Source: Bombardia bombarda (taxonomy: Eukaryota > Ascomycota > Sordariomycetes > Sordariales > Lasiosphaeriaceae). Taken from it: 64,000 nucleotides of DNA. Of this stretch, positions 53,839 through 64,000 are shown one piece after another. Each line of letters opens with the position of its first letter. Within the stretch, counting starts at the first letter, position 1. A program made the position numbers and the translations under genes. The DNA lies in contig JAULSR010000011.1 of NCBI GenBank assembly GCA_030512295.1, forward strand, positions 124,001-188,000, in the 5' to 3' direction. The notes under the pieces were generated by a model. The model saw only the letters and a program-made list of their open reading frames with translations, did no database searches and was not told the DNA's origin.

Positions 53839-55464
53839 GTTCACGCGACCGTCGCCAGGTTAAAAATAGCCCGAGAATATGGTGAAAGTGTAGCGGCAAC
53901 TTCGAAAAAATTTCCCTTCTGCGACGTAGCAACCTGGAAGCTTTGCATGCGGGGTCCCTGCGGGGTTGAGACCTTCTGGGGTCTAGGGAGGAACCTTGAT
54001 GGGCTTGGGGGAGGTGAGGGCCTGGAACATGCTGTTGGGCCCTGGACAGTCTCGCCCGCCCGCCTCATTTTCAGCGCAATGCATCTGCGGATGAACCACC
54101 CACACAATGGAGCTCGTCGTCACATCGAATGTTGGCATTGTCGGTAGCTTGATTGCATCGACAAGTGCGTACCACTTGATTCTATGACAAACAACTTAGC
54201 TCATCAATATCACACCAGCTGCAATTATTCTACGGATACCACGATTGAACTGTCGTTACAGTGGTAAGTTATCAGTCATGAGAAGAGGGACGAGGTGCTT
54301 CACACTGTCAAGTAGAGAATCGCAGCGTCTCTTCTGTGACGCATTAGTAGAACTTGTTACAAGTATTTCTACGCACTTTTCTAGAGTACTCTACATCTGA
54401 CTGCCTGCTTACTTTTACCCTCCATCAAACTGCATTGCCGAAGTTCTATGGCCTAATATGTGGTCAGCACGCATTCCTTTGAGACTGATCAATAACCAAC
54501 CAAAAGCCCTATCAGCAGGAGAACCAAGACTGTTATTACTTTTACTATCCTTGTACAAGTCTCGCTTTCTCAGTGTGATGTAACAACACACACAACTCAG
54601 CCATACTAAGAAAATGGGCACTGGATCCCAATGCCCAATTCCCACCTGAAAAGGGCCGATACGCCAAAGAGCCAGGGGTGTTTATCAATCCACTTCTGGA
54701 GCCGTGTGAGGTTAGCTATGTAGTTTATAGTTCATAATTGTGTTTAGGTCTAGAAGAATAAGATTACACAGTTGAAGTAGTTGTTTACCACATGCGCGTG
54801 TGGGAAGTTGCGGGTTCTCTCAGCTTTTATTGCAAATTTGTCTGCAAAAATCGAGAAATGATATTAGACCTGCAGAAGGTTACTGCTGATGTTAAGATTC
54901 AATAACCTATCTGTTTAGTTCATGAGACGTGTCGAAATTGGAGTATCTCCGGCGGAATCATGGTCATATTGAATCTAGCTTTTCCTGGGTACTAACTTAA
55001 GTGTGAATATATAAGGTAGTATTAATTTCATTCGATACAGTTCTGCTCCATAATGTGGTAGGGTGATCAGTAACACCTCCGATAAGGGGAATGCCAGAAG
55101 AGTTCATGCGCTGGTTTATAGATAAAGGTTTCCTCTACACTAGAACTAATGTGGCTGGTGGGAAGTTTGATTGTAGTGGTATATGCAAATTAGCAAGAAG
55201 TGTACTACTAGTACTATCATTATATTCCCTAGTTTGGGTCGGCTATATTTAATTTATAACTAACTAGCCCATGTTCCCCCTTCGCCCTGCGTGCAGCCCC
55301 AAAATAAGTAATGTTCACCCAACTCCTCGCTATCCCGAAAATTTCATTGTATCAGACCGAGACTCGCAAAGCAATTTCCCGATCTCCCCAAAACTCCAGA
55401 TAGAACCCGTCCTATTTTCACCCAGAATAGACTGGCCTGCAGTGCTGCATGTGATTATATATAC
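53839..55464. other. Long AT-leaning intergenic region
   Basis: The TRM6 promoter (53,839 to about 54,100), then about 1.3 kb of somewhat AT-rich sequence without recognisable coding frames or repeats, then the 3' flank of the four-helix membrane protein gene. Confidence 0.45.
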
Positions 55465-56435
55465 CTACCCGCGCTTCTCTGACGACAAAGTCTTGGGCGG
55501 GACTGAGATGCTAGAACTAGGGCTCTCTACAACCTCAACGCCGAGGTCCCCTCTTGCTATTATGATAGGTGGCGATGACAAGCTGGGTTCTAAGCCCCCT
55601 ACCATGGTATATGGCGGCATGCCGATGTGTGTTGGATAATGGACGGAGTGATGGTTCCGCGGGCGGGCGGTCCCAACAGGCCCAACGCCGTCGTACCGAA
55701 CGGTGATGGCGGTGCTATAGGTGATTGTTGTGTCCGATCTCCTGACCTCTTGACAGGCCAGGATGGACAGGATGAAGTGTATTAGACTTTTTGGGTGATT
55801 TCAATGTCAGCAAGGCGCCAGAGTTGTTCAAAATATGGGGGGAAAGGAGAAATAAACAACACTTACACCAGCGCAGCGTTAACTATGACCAGGACGATGC
55901 CAAGGTGATAGAGGGGGGTATAATCTAACGAGGAGCCCGAGGCGGTATAATTCCAGCTGTGATCACCCTCAGAAACCCAGATGCCTACGTATCCCATGGT
56001 TGCAACACAGGCCAGAGAGATGCAGATGCACACCCCGACATGAGTGCCAGGGGAGATGCCACGGCCGTCACGGCGGTAGCACTTTGCAATCATCTCGAGA
56101 CACTGCCACGCTATGGTTGCTCCAGCCTATGCGTTTGAATATCAGCAGCTGTCCCTTGCCGCCAGAATCAGTTGGAAACTTACAGTGAAGCCTATAAAGA
56201 CAAAGGAAACGTGGACGATGCCGGTATCGCCGTAGGCGACAACCATCTTGATGCCTATGCCCAACGCAGCGATGGAGAGCACGATGGCGAATATCCCAAG
56301 GATCGTCCTGGCAGTGAGGAATTGTTGTGTTTTCTGTGGCCGGGACTGGCTCTCGGCTATTGCCCGGCTGGTAGTAGCAGCCTGCGACCAGTGCTCGCCT
56401 CCATAGTCGCCGCTCTCTATATCTCGCCGCTCCAT
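55465..56435 (-). CDS. Four-helix membrane protein, unknown family
   Basis: Three exons: 56,435-56,184; 56,126-55,867; 55,786-55,465, encoding 277 residues. Introns at 56,183-56,127 (57 bp, GTAAGT..CATAG) and 55,866-55,787 (80 bp, GTAAGT, CTGAC branch, AAAAG acceptor). Four hydrophobic stretches: ILGIFAIVLSIAALGIGIKM, VHVSFVFIGFTAGATIAWQC, VCICISLACVATMGYVGIWV and LVIVNAALVVLIHFILSILA. An N-glycosylation-like NYT lies between helices 3 and 4. The hydrophilic tail of about 90 residues is rich in Pro, Ser and Gly. The topology is like MARVEL or similar fungal membrane proteins, but no signature is certain. Confidence 0.7.
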
Positions 56436-58508
56436 CTTTGATGTTTGAACTTTGGAAGTGGGTCGACCTGCCTACCGCGCGTCTCCTCTTTGGTCCCCTT
56501 TTTTTTTTTTGGAGTTGAAATTGACTCAAACGGCCACCACTGGTAGTCGAGCACCCCCCAATTCCAGAACCAAACAGGTCAGTCGCTTTGACGAAGAGAA
56601 AGGCTGTTGTCTATTACTTCTCGCTCGACTGGGTCATTTAGGCCGACATGATCTCGACGTCGACCGACGACTGTCTCATGGCGATTCACGGCGGCTTGTG
56701 TCGCAAAAGTGTTTTGACGATGTGGTCGATGTTTCGTCGTCATGGGGTTTTGAGTCGACTCAAATTGGAAGAAGAGGTGGGACGGGAATTGGAGAAATAA
56801 AGACGATTTGGGAAACGGGGGCGGGAGCGAGGAGAGATAGAGTTCGGCCAGCGAGGGCAGCAGACGCGGACCAGACGGTGTGATGAGCATCGCCGAGCCT
56901 TGGCCCCAAGTGTTGGCAATCCCCCCAAGGATCTCCAAGAACCTTGGCGTCGGCCTTGGCGGGGCGAGATTGGCTGTTGCCCAGCATCGTCGAGGCTGCT
57001 TGGCGTTGAGCGGGTTCGTGCTTGGCTGATTATTTTCTCCTTGGTACTCTGGGTTGGCTGTTTGCCATGTTTGCTGGGCAAATGGGGAAAGCTGGCGGAG
57101 AAAAATACCCTAAAATTATAACACGTGCCATGCTTGTTGCTCCGTATTTGAACGCTAAGCGTTGTTTCGTGGCTGACTGAGCACTTGGCCCGTACTTGGT
57201 ATTCTTACCGGACATAATCACCAATCTTTTCCCATCGTGGATTATTGCATCGCTGTTGGACGACATCGGATATAAAGCGTGAATAAGGCCCGTTGGTACG
57301 GTGTGTCATGGTTTCATCCTATTCTGTCGACAGTTGTGGTTTGCTACTTTATTCACTGTGCAATCCACGGGTTCGCGTTTGATTTTTTGCTTGGCGGTTC
57401 TTGGAAGTTGTGGGCCGTCGCTTGGCGACCAAAGTCTTGGTGGCGATAAATTCTGGTAACAGGCGAGGGAGGGTGGCACCATAGTAGCGGGCATGGTAAA
57501 ATAGCGGATACGATGCGGCTGTCGACAGGTGTTGGCGTTTGAAATAAAAGATGATACCTCGTGTGTTTGGATCCTTGGTAGTTGGGCCCCAACTGAGTCC
57601 CCAAACTACCAGTATTCATAAATCTTGACATTCGAAATCGCATATGATACTACTAAGTTGATTTAGCACTGGCAATGTTTATCGACTATCAAAATTTGCA
57701 GCAATGATCTCCTACAAACGAGCCCCTTTCAAGGACGCTCAGATCGGCATGAGTGGTTGGGAAAAGGAAAGGAGTTGGCAAAGTCTTAAAGATATGCAAA
57801 AGTCTTGGAGGCCAAGAGTCTGGTCGGCGCCGAGTCGGCAAGGACGACAATAAATCGGGCTCGGCAGCCCCTGTCCATGCTACGAGGCCTGAAGAAGCAG
57901 ATAAGTGGCTGTATGTATTATGGTACTGACCAATAGATGTCGATCTCTATCGTTCAGCGTGTGCAGTGTCTGGTTACAGACTTCGCGATACCATACACCA
58001 CATCAGACCAGGTCGGTACTCAGAGGTTCGATATCTCTCCGGGATTGATATAGTACTCGCGTAGGTAGGTAAAAATCATAGACCTGCAGCAATAAACAGC
58101 CCATATTGGATTTACCCATAGCATAGCAGAGCATAACCGAGCACCTGCATGTCCGGGAACACACCCGAGCCCCGGAGTCGGGTCTGAGGGCGGGGTCTGG
58201 TGTAGCAGTTGGACTATCAGCCTTAACTTATGCAGCTAATATACGATATCACCTCATTATATATGAACATAAACCAATATTTGTTTGTGCCGATTCAACT
58301 TTGACGCGCGTCCAGTCCAATGCAGCGCGATTTGATTCTATAACTGCAAACAGTCCACCCATAATGCTCAGAATTGACAATAAAAGGACATGGATATATG
58401 CCTATCGAGGACTGTCTTTAGCAACCCCAGGGTTCAAAGAAGTGTTTTTTTTTTGGGCAGACAGCTCTTGGCTGTTGACTAACAGATACAGATTGAATAC
58501 AGAGCTAT
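56436..58508. other. Long intergenic region
   Basis: The promoter of the four-helix gene (poly-T at 56,501-56,512), then about 1.9 kb with only short overlapping frames on both strands (56,450-57,640) that I cannot tie to any family. A GTAGGTAGGTA run lies at 58,061-58,070. Confidence 0.4.
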
Positions 58509-59144
58509 TTACTGCCAATTCTCTTTGACGACATCAATAATAACCCCATGGTCCTCGTACTGCTTCAGACCGCTGACAATGACAACAGCCACGATACCCT
58601 CAACTCCCTGGACCCGGATCGGAATAGCGCCGCCGTGGATAGCGTACTTGCCAGCCTGCTCCTGGCTCATGCCAAACTTGAGCCGGAAGGCCTCCTCGTC
58701 GCCCTTGTACTTGCAGTGCAGGAACCAGGTGCTGCAGCCGAAGCGGAGGACGCTGTTTCGCTTTCTCTGGACCCAGGTCTCGTTGTCTGGGGTAGTGCCC
58801 GGACCGGTGACGCACTGGAACAGGACCTGATTTCTGTTGGCCATGGAGATGGAGATGAGAGCGGGCGTCTTCACGGCGAGAGGGGCGAGCCGGGCGTGGA
58901 GGAGATGGCCCAGCTCCCAGGCGTCATCGGCTGTGAAGGTATTGAAGGTTAAGGAGTCGCCATCGTTTTTGAGCTCTTCGATCTGGAGAAAAGGGGCCTG
59001 GTTAGTTATATATGTCTGAGTATAGTACATGTAGTCGGAAAAATCACTCACATTCTCATGGGGATGTGTGATGGGTACGGATTGCTCATGGCTGGCAAAT
59101 GCGAACTTGGGGTCGCCCCGTCTTGTCCACACCTTCTGAGGCAT
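58509..59144 (-). CDS. UPF0303 / haem-degrading HbpS-like domain protein
   Basis: Exon 1 is 59,144-59,052 and exon 2 is 58,982-58,509, with a 69-bp intron (59,051-58,983; GTGAGT..CTCCAG, ATAACTAAC branch). Total 188 residues. Family features: FTADDAWELGHLLHARL, an ALISISMANRNQVLFQC strand region, GTTPDNETWVQRKRN, SVLRFG, YAIHGGAIPIRV and GIVAVVIVSGLKQYEDHG. These match the UPF0303 group, which includes yeast YBR137W, a protein linked to tail-anchored protein delivery. The fold is shared with bacterial GlcG/HbpS haem-binding proteins. The biochemical role here is unproven. Confidence 0.85.
   Translation of the reverse strand: MPQKVWTRRGDPKFAFASHEQSVPITHPHENVSDFSDYMYYTQTYITNQAPFLQIEELKNDGDSLTFNTFTADDAWELGHLLHARLAPLAVKTPALISISMANRNQVLFQCVTGPGTTPDNETWVQRKRNSVLRFGCSTWFLHCKYKGDEEAFRLKFGMSQEQAGKYAIHGGAIPIRVQGVEGIVAVVIVSGLKQYEDHGVIIDVVKENWQ
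58983..59051 (-). other. Intron in the UPF0303 gene
   Basis: 69 bp, phase 0. The unspliced frame also stays open but inserts 23 Tyr-rich residues foreign to the family. Confidence 0.8.
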
Positions 59145-60782
59145 TTTGCTTATTGAAGGCAGGTATGTAGGTATTGTGAGTTGCGGTTAGTGTTTTCGAG
59201 GCAGCAGGCGAGGAAGTGAGACTAGGAGGAGGTCTGGGTGTGATTCTATGGTGACTCCATCATCACATCAGTGACCAGTTGTCGTTAGCAAGAGTGGAGA
59301 CAAAAAAAAAAGCAGCTACGGGACCCCGCCGCCGCCGCCCCCCAGTCGATCAACAGACGTGAAGCTACTGTATGTCTTGCATTGGCGTCATTACTGTCAC
59401 CTTCGGAGGTAGCTTCCTCCATTCGGAATTCTACCAATCCTCATCATGCTCATTGCCGTCTGCAAGCAATTGCGGCATGGGTATCTGGTAGTACAGCATG
59501 GTGTTCCAAGAAGCTTCGACCGGTATTTAAGCCCGTAAAACCTATCAAGAGGCTCACCCCATTCGATTTTGTCACATAAACCGATAGTTCAGGTGATGGA
59601 CGATGACTGAAGACTCGCCATTATGTAAAGATGTTGATGACCAAACACTGCTTTCGGAAAGTCTGGCATAGGGACAACCAATGTAAAGCTGTTCAAGCAG
59701 AGAATGGCCATCTCGATGCCTACTTGGCTCGTTGGTTCTCGGTCAATGTTAGACAGCGACCATGCGCCCACTCAAAATGCAATTCGAAAAATGAACCAAA
59801 ACAGTTCGACGCGATTGAAGGTGTCGCATTCGGCAATATCGCAAAGTCGACATGGGCAAAGCGTGGAATGACATCCATACAAAACACCAGGGCTGAAGAC
59901 GTGGAATCGAAGCTCCTGCAATCTTCTTGACCGCAAACGGGCTTCAGCTTGGGCTGACGCCGTTCTTGGGTTAGGCAAAACATGGCTTCCCAAAGTGGGG
60001 ACGATATAGCACTAACAACTGTCAGCCATGCTCTGGCGCCATTGTAATAGCATCCAATCAACTTATCGGCTTATCAGGGATCAGCGCTGCCCGATGGCCC
60101 AAGTGACCCGGTGGCCCGAGCCCCACAATCCCACCAGTCAGTTTCGTAACTTTCGTTTTCGTCATCAGGATTCCCCAGCCTTCCATCTGGGTCACATCAT
60201 CTTTTGCTTGTTTGTGTCAGCGAGGCACTGTAACGCACTGCACTGCACTGCACACTGCGCTATACCGCACCGCACCGCACCACCACCTACTACGACGCCG
60301 TGCTCACTCTGCAGCCAGCCGGACTCTTCGGTACTCTCTATTTCTTGCATTCTTTGCGCTATCGTTTATTGTTAGATCCGACAACTTGGACAACTTCGAC
60401 GCCGTCTGTCTTTGTTTTTTTTCCGAGCAAAGCTCGTCGACTGGAATTCCGGGCCCACACGACCCCTACTGACACTGCAAATCTGCCCGCGTGCCCTGTC
60501 ACTGTCAGACTGTTAACCTTCGAACCCCATGCGTCGCGGTTTGGACGCCTCGTTTCACAACACGAGACTTCCCCTCCACGAGCCCCCGAATTTGTGTCGC
60601 AATACCCATATCTGCAAATAGACATATTATCTCTGCCTAACGTGCTGGCTTGCGTTCGCATTTTCATCCCTCATCACTACAATCTGTGACAATCTTTAGC
60701 CAGTAAACAACCGCGACAACAACCCCCCCCCTAGACGATCCGACCCCTCCCCAGATAAAGAACAAATAAACAAAGACCCGTG
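59145..60782. other. Divergent intergenic and long leader of the Tcp11 gene
   Basis: Promoters of the UPF0303 gene (-) and the Tcp11-like gene (+). A CTGCA-unit and CCGCA-unit simple-repeat patch lies at 60,233-60,285. From about 60,300 to 60,782 the sequence is C-rich, with several short upstream frames, as in long fungal 5' leaders. A CCG run lies at 59,326-59,343. Confidence 0.45.
60233..60285. repeat. Short (CTGCA)n / (CCGCA)n simple repeat
   Basis: ACTGCACTGCACTGCAC followed by ACCGCACCGCACCGCACC. The units differ by one base, suggesting a pentamer repeat that diverged. It lies about 500 bases before the Tcp11-like start codon. Confidence 0.7.
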
Positions 60783-63700
60783 ATGCGCCGACCATCCATG
60801 GACCTCACCGAACCAGCCCGGAACCTCGAGGAGTCTATTGGACTACCTTCCCCTAGCACACCCGACCCCGTCATCGATCTTTCTCTTCCCCCGCCCGAGG
60901 AGGAAATAGACGCCGTCAACAACCTCGATGCCGATGACGACGATGATACGAAAATCTACACGCCGCCTCCACACATAGCCGCACGCCTATTCTACCGCCC
61001 GAGAAACCAGACACGGCGAAAAGACAGCGCCGCCTCCTCACGCCGCAACAGCATCTCGTCCGCCCAGTCTCGTTCGTCCCATGGCTGCAGTCCTCAGATA
61101 GGGCCGCAGAGCAAATACATCGCCCAACATCTGCGCCGGGCCTCCATCATCGAGGATCGGAAAGCCCGGTTGGCGGACCGCGCTGCCCATGCCGAAAAGG
61201 TGCGCCTCCGCGCGGCCCTCGCCAAGGCTACCATCCGGGATATAAGTGTGAGCGAGGAGAGGGCGCTGGCTGCGGCACAGGCGAGAGAGCGCAACCTCGC
61301 CGAAATCGCCGCCTCCTGTGCCGAAGAGGTCAAAAGAGCAAAGGCTATTGCTGAGACTATGAAGGAGAAGCGTGAGCAGGATATTCGTAAAATGAAGCTG
61401 CAGATAGAGGAACGACTTGCTGAGGCCGAGAAGAGGAGGGAGGAGCTGCGGACCCGGAACGTCGCGAGGGTTAGGGGGAGAGAGCGAGGCCAGAGTCTTG
61501 TGGCGCCAAAACCTACCCTGGTCGAGGTCATGCCTGAAGTTGCGGAAGCAAAGGAGCAGGACCTGGTTCCCATGACTGAAGATGTTGCTGTGGCCAAGAT
61601 CCAGTGGTGGTGGAAGTCCACCAAGAGGAAGCAAGCCGTGGCCGAGTTCTCTGCCCTGGGATTGTCCATCGACGCTGTTCGAGAGACATCCTTCGACAAG
61701 GTCACTGAGCTGCTTTCTCAGGAGAAGGTGCTGGCCATAACCGCGCGAGTGCTTCGCATATGCGGCTTGAACGAGGGCGACACGGGCTCGGTGGACGAGA
61801 TGGCGGCGGTGCGCTCCTTCCTGAGCGCCTTCCTCATCTTGGGCCACCCGTCCCAGGTGCTCAGCAACAAGGAGGGCAATGGTGAACAGGAGCAGGTGGA
61901 GCCGACCTTAGCAAAGCCGATTCGCCTGGATGATCTTGCTAATCCACAGTTGCAGGAGTTGGTTGGCAAGGCCAGAGACTTGCTCGTTTCGTTCGAGAAC
62001 ATACTCGGTCGCCTGACCTCGTTCAACAACCACACGCCCCCGCCGGCCCTTTTTGGATCCTTCTCGGAAGTCTACGCGACTTTCTACAATGCTTTCATCT
62101 CGTGGAAGGCGCGAGACTCGAATTCTCTGGTTGAGCTGATGGTCATGCAGTTTGTCGAGCTCGATGCCATTTGGGAGTCTGTCAAAAACAGCACGGACGG
62201 CTCGGTGGACCAGGTCTACAAGGAGAGCATCCGTGACAACCAGCTTCTTTTGCTGGTGAGGATCAAGAAGCTGGCTGGGCCGATAAGGGGAAAGCAGATG
62301 GTCACGGATGCTGTGAGGGCAGCCCGGAAGGCGAAAGCCAAGAAGCCAGTGGGCGACACCAAGCCCCGTGTTGCCGAGCACTCAACTACCGAGACAGCCA
62401 TGGGTGTTCTTGGTTCCGAAAACAACAAGGAGGATGCATTGCAGATGCAGACCCTTACTCCCCCGGCATCACCAGCCCAGAAGCGCGACACGTTCAAGGT
62501 CAACGTCGTCATCCCCAATGCGAAGAGCCTCTTACCGGACAACAGGGTAGTTGTGCATGAGCTCGCCCTCAACAGGGAGTTCCGCACAGAGCCGCACGAG
62601 TACTACGAGCAGCAGGCGCACTTCCTTGCCCCGATCTTCCAGGAGATGCGGTCCACCATGCAAGCGGCTAACCAGGACGGCCACTTCTTCATGCTGCTCA
62701 AGGTCGCTGATTCGATCCGGGAAAAGCTCCAGCGTCTGGTGAAGCCCGGGAACCCCATGCACACATTTATTGGCGGGCTACTGGACACCGAGATAGCCAA
62801 ACGTCAGTTTGAGACTGGCAGCTTCTCCTACGAGAAATTCTTCCAGGCCATGAGCTCTCTGCTGCCCAAGCTCTGCGCCCCCGTCAGAGACGACGAGGTC
62901 AAGCAACTCATCGGGGAGAAGCTCAGCCAGGGGAATTACGTTGACCGCCTCGAGGCCCTGAACGGTTTCATCGACGTCATGCTCAGCGACTACGCGAATT
63001 ACCTGCTGCAGCTCGCGGCGCCGCAGCTCGTCAAGGAAGCCCCGTCCTACGAGGCGAAGGCCTTCGCCTCGGATATCGAGTCCGGCAAATACGACCTATC
63101 AGCATCCACGGCGGCGTGGCGCGCGGCTCGCGAGAAGCTCGTAGCAGAGATGGCCCGACGAGACCCGGAAGGCGTCGACCTGGCGCGGTCACGGCCGACG
63201 GCGAATCGCATCTACAACCAGATGCTTCTCGACCTCTTCACCCAGACTGCCGCGGTCCCCCTGGAAGAGGTGCCCGAGATGCTTCGGCTCGACCATAAGC
63301 GTGTCCTCGAGGCTGGCCGGCTGACCAGGAGGGTCATCACCACTGGCGCTATCCTGCTGCAGTGCAAGAACCTGCTGAAGCGCGACGTGCGCGTGCCGTG
63401 GAAGAACGAGGCGCCGCGGATCATGGCCGTGTTGGAGAGGAGTGAGTCTCAGTCGGACATGACGGTTGAGATGGCGGCGGATGGGATCATGGCTGCGTTG
63501 GAAGCTGGTCGGTCGATGCCGGCGGCGACCAAGGCGCATCTGAGGGCGTTGGTGAATAAGTTTGTGGTTGCCAGTGCTGAGGCGGCGACGCGTCGCGAGA
63601 GCGAGCCGAGGGAGCCAGTGCTGAGGTTGTTGCTGAGCCGGCTGAGGGGGTATATACTCGCGCGGTTGGCGGCTGCTTCGGCGACGGATAAGGTGAGGGC

Positions 63701-63908
63701 GACGAGCACGGCGGGGGAGAAGCTCGCGAGCTTGGGGCTGGCGGAGTTTGTGGATAAGGTGAGGGATATGGTGGATATGATTGGTCGGGTGTCAACGGTT
63801 GATCGGGATGCGCATGGGGTTTGGTGGGATGGGGTTGCGGAGGGGGTGGAGAAGGAGGGGGTGGCAAGTGGTGGTGGTGGTGGTGGTGGTGGTGGTGGTG
63901 GGATATAG
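60783..63908 (+). CDS. Tcp11-family protein (SOK1-like)
   Basis: 1,041 residues, intronless, from the ATG at 60,783; a second ATG at 60,798 (catccATGG) is also plausible. The N-terminus is disordered with acidic DADDDDD and a Ser-rich stretch. Then SKYIAQHLRRASIIEDRKARLADRA begins a long Ala/Glu/Arg coiled coil to about residue 235. An IQ-like motif (VAKIQWWWKSTKRKQ) sits near 272. The Tcp11 domain follows over most of the rest (FLSAFLILGHP, HEYYEQQAHFLAP, LDTEIAKRQFETGSFSYEKF, LKRDVRVPWKNE). The yeast relative Sok1 is a multicopy suppressor of cAMP-dependent kinase defects, suggesting a signalling role. The C-terminus ends in a run of glycines encoded by (GGT)n. Confidence 0.88.
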   Translation: MRRPSMDLTEPARNLEESIGLPSPSTPDPVIDLSLPPPEEEIDAVNNLDADDDDDTKIYTPPPHIAARLFYRPRNQTRRKDSAASSRRNSISSAQSRSSHGCSPQIGPQSKYIAQHLRRASIIEDRKARLADRAAHAEKVRLRAALAKATIRDISVSEERALAAAQARERNLAEIAASCAEEVKRAKAIAETMKEKREQDIRKMKLQIEERLAEAEKRREELRTRNVARVRGRERGQSLVAPKPTLVEVMPEVAEAKEQDLVPMTEDVAVAKIQWWWKSTKRKQAVAEFSALGLSIDAVRETSFDKVTELLSQEKVLAITARVLRICGLNEGDTGSVDEMAAVRSFLSAFLILGHPSQVLSNKEGNGEQEQVEPTLAKPIRLDDLANPQLQELVGKARDLLVSFENILGRLTSFNNHTPPPALFGSFSEVYATFYNAFISWKARDSNSLVELMVMQFVELDAIWESVKNSTDGSVDQVYKESIRDNQLLLLVRIKKLAGPIRGKQMVTDAVRAARKAKAKKPVGDTKPRVAEHSTTETAMGVLGSENNKEDALQMQTLTPPASPAQKRDTFKVNVVIPNAKSLLPDNRVVVHELALNREFRTEPHEYYEQQAHFLAPIFQEMRSTMQAANQDGHFFMLLKVADSIREKLQRLVKPGNPMHTFIGGLLDTEIAKRQFETGSFSYEKFFQAMSSLLPKLCAPVRDDEVKQLIGEKLSQGNYVDRLEALNGFIDVMLSDYANYLLQLAAPQLVKEAPSYEAKAFASDIESGKYDLSASTAAWRAAREKLVAEMARRDPEGVDLARSRPTANRIYNQMLLDLFTQTAAVPLEEVPEMLRLDHKRVLEAGRLTRRVITTGAILLQCKNLLKRDVRVPWKNEAPRIMAVLERSESQSDMTVEMAADGIMAALEAGRSMPAATKAHLRALVNKFVVASAEAATRRESEPREPVLRLLLSRLRGYILARLAAASATDKVRATSTAGEKLASLGLAEFVDKVRDMVDMIGRVSTVDRDAHGVWWDGVAEGVEKEGVASGGGGGGGGGGGI
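63868..63900 (+). repeat. In-frame (GGT)n trinucleotide repeat
   Basis: About eleven GGT units encode the terminal poly-glycine of the Tcp11-like protein. Repeat length in such tracts varies easily between strains. Confidence 0.9.
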
Positions 63909-64000
63909 AGGAAGAGGTGCGAGGGTGAGAGGTTTCTTTCTACCTTTACGATTGGATTGGATTGGACAATCATTGACGACACAGCGGTGATTGATGGCAT
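63909..64000. other. 3' flank of the Tcp11-like gene
   Basis: Only 92 bases follow the stop codon before the window ends. A repeated GATTG element (GATTGGATTGGATTGG) lies at 63,951-63,966. Confidence 0.5.

Noticed and set aside
60233..60285. A telomere-like or CRISPR-like repeat
   Set aside because: The units are five bases without spacers. It is a simple sequence repeat.

Overview
The window is nuclear DNA of a filamentous ascomycete (Pezizomycotina, most likely a Sordariomycete). The evidence is short introns of about 53-165 bp with GT..AG ends and CTAAC/CTGAC-like branch sites, GC-rich codon use, a CFEM protein, a fungal NACHT/ankyrin-type relic, and transposons degraded in the manner of repeat-induced point mutation (RIP). 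I cannot name the species.

Bases 1 to about 18,420 form an AT-rich, gene-free block of nested, RIP-degraded Gypsy-type LTR retrotransposons. Element A lies on the + strand (about 2,121-7,740) and carries gag, protease, RT, RNase H, integrase and a chromodomain remnant. Element C lies on the - strand, with gag at about 17,400-18,050 and RNase H plus integrase at 7,954-9,450. Element C is split by Element B (9,451-15,586), which is complete and has two 239-bp LTRs and a 5-bp target duplication. A second LTR family has four copies, at 423, 2,121, 3,573 and 7,741; the last is inverted. Composition changes abruptly near 18,420.

From 18,421 to 64,000 the sequence is ordinary gene-bearing fungal DNA. 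In order it holds: a doubtful small-protein locus (20,017-20,278); an NmrA-like NAD(P)-binding protein (-); a long acidic protein with a PAH-like segment (-); a decayed NACHT/ankyrin gene (-); a basic nuclear-type hypothetical protein (+); COX20 (-), divergent from POL2, the DNA polymerase epsilon catalytic subunit (+); a CFEM GPI-anchored protein (-); an 880-residue membrane protein whose N-terminus looks NLR-like (-); a 547-residue hypothetical protein (-); ARPC3 of the Arp2/3 complex (+), convergent with TRM6/GCD10 of the tRNA m1A58 methyltransferase (-); a four-helix membrane protein (-); a UPF0303-family protein (-); and a Tcp11/SOK1-family protein (+). These are mostly unlinked housekeeping functions: replication, respiration, tRNA modification and actin. 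They do not form a pathway cluster.

The main anomalies are: (i) the nested RIP'd transposon block with a sharp edge; (ii) single-base frame breaks in conserved genes (POL2, COX20, NmrA-like), which suggest indel errors in the sequence; (iii) a truly decayed NLR-type gene about 8 kb from the block; (iv) an NLR-like segment with no ATPase fused to a membrane region. I found no convincing new multi-gene system. No CRISPR, rRNA or clear tRNA gene is visible.
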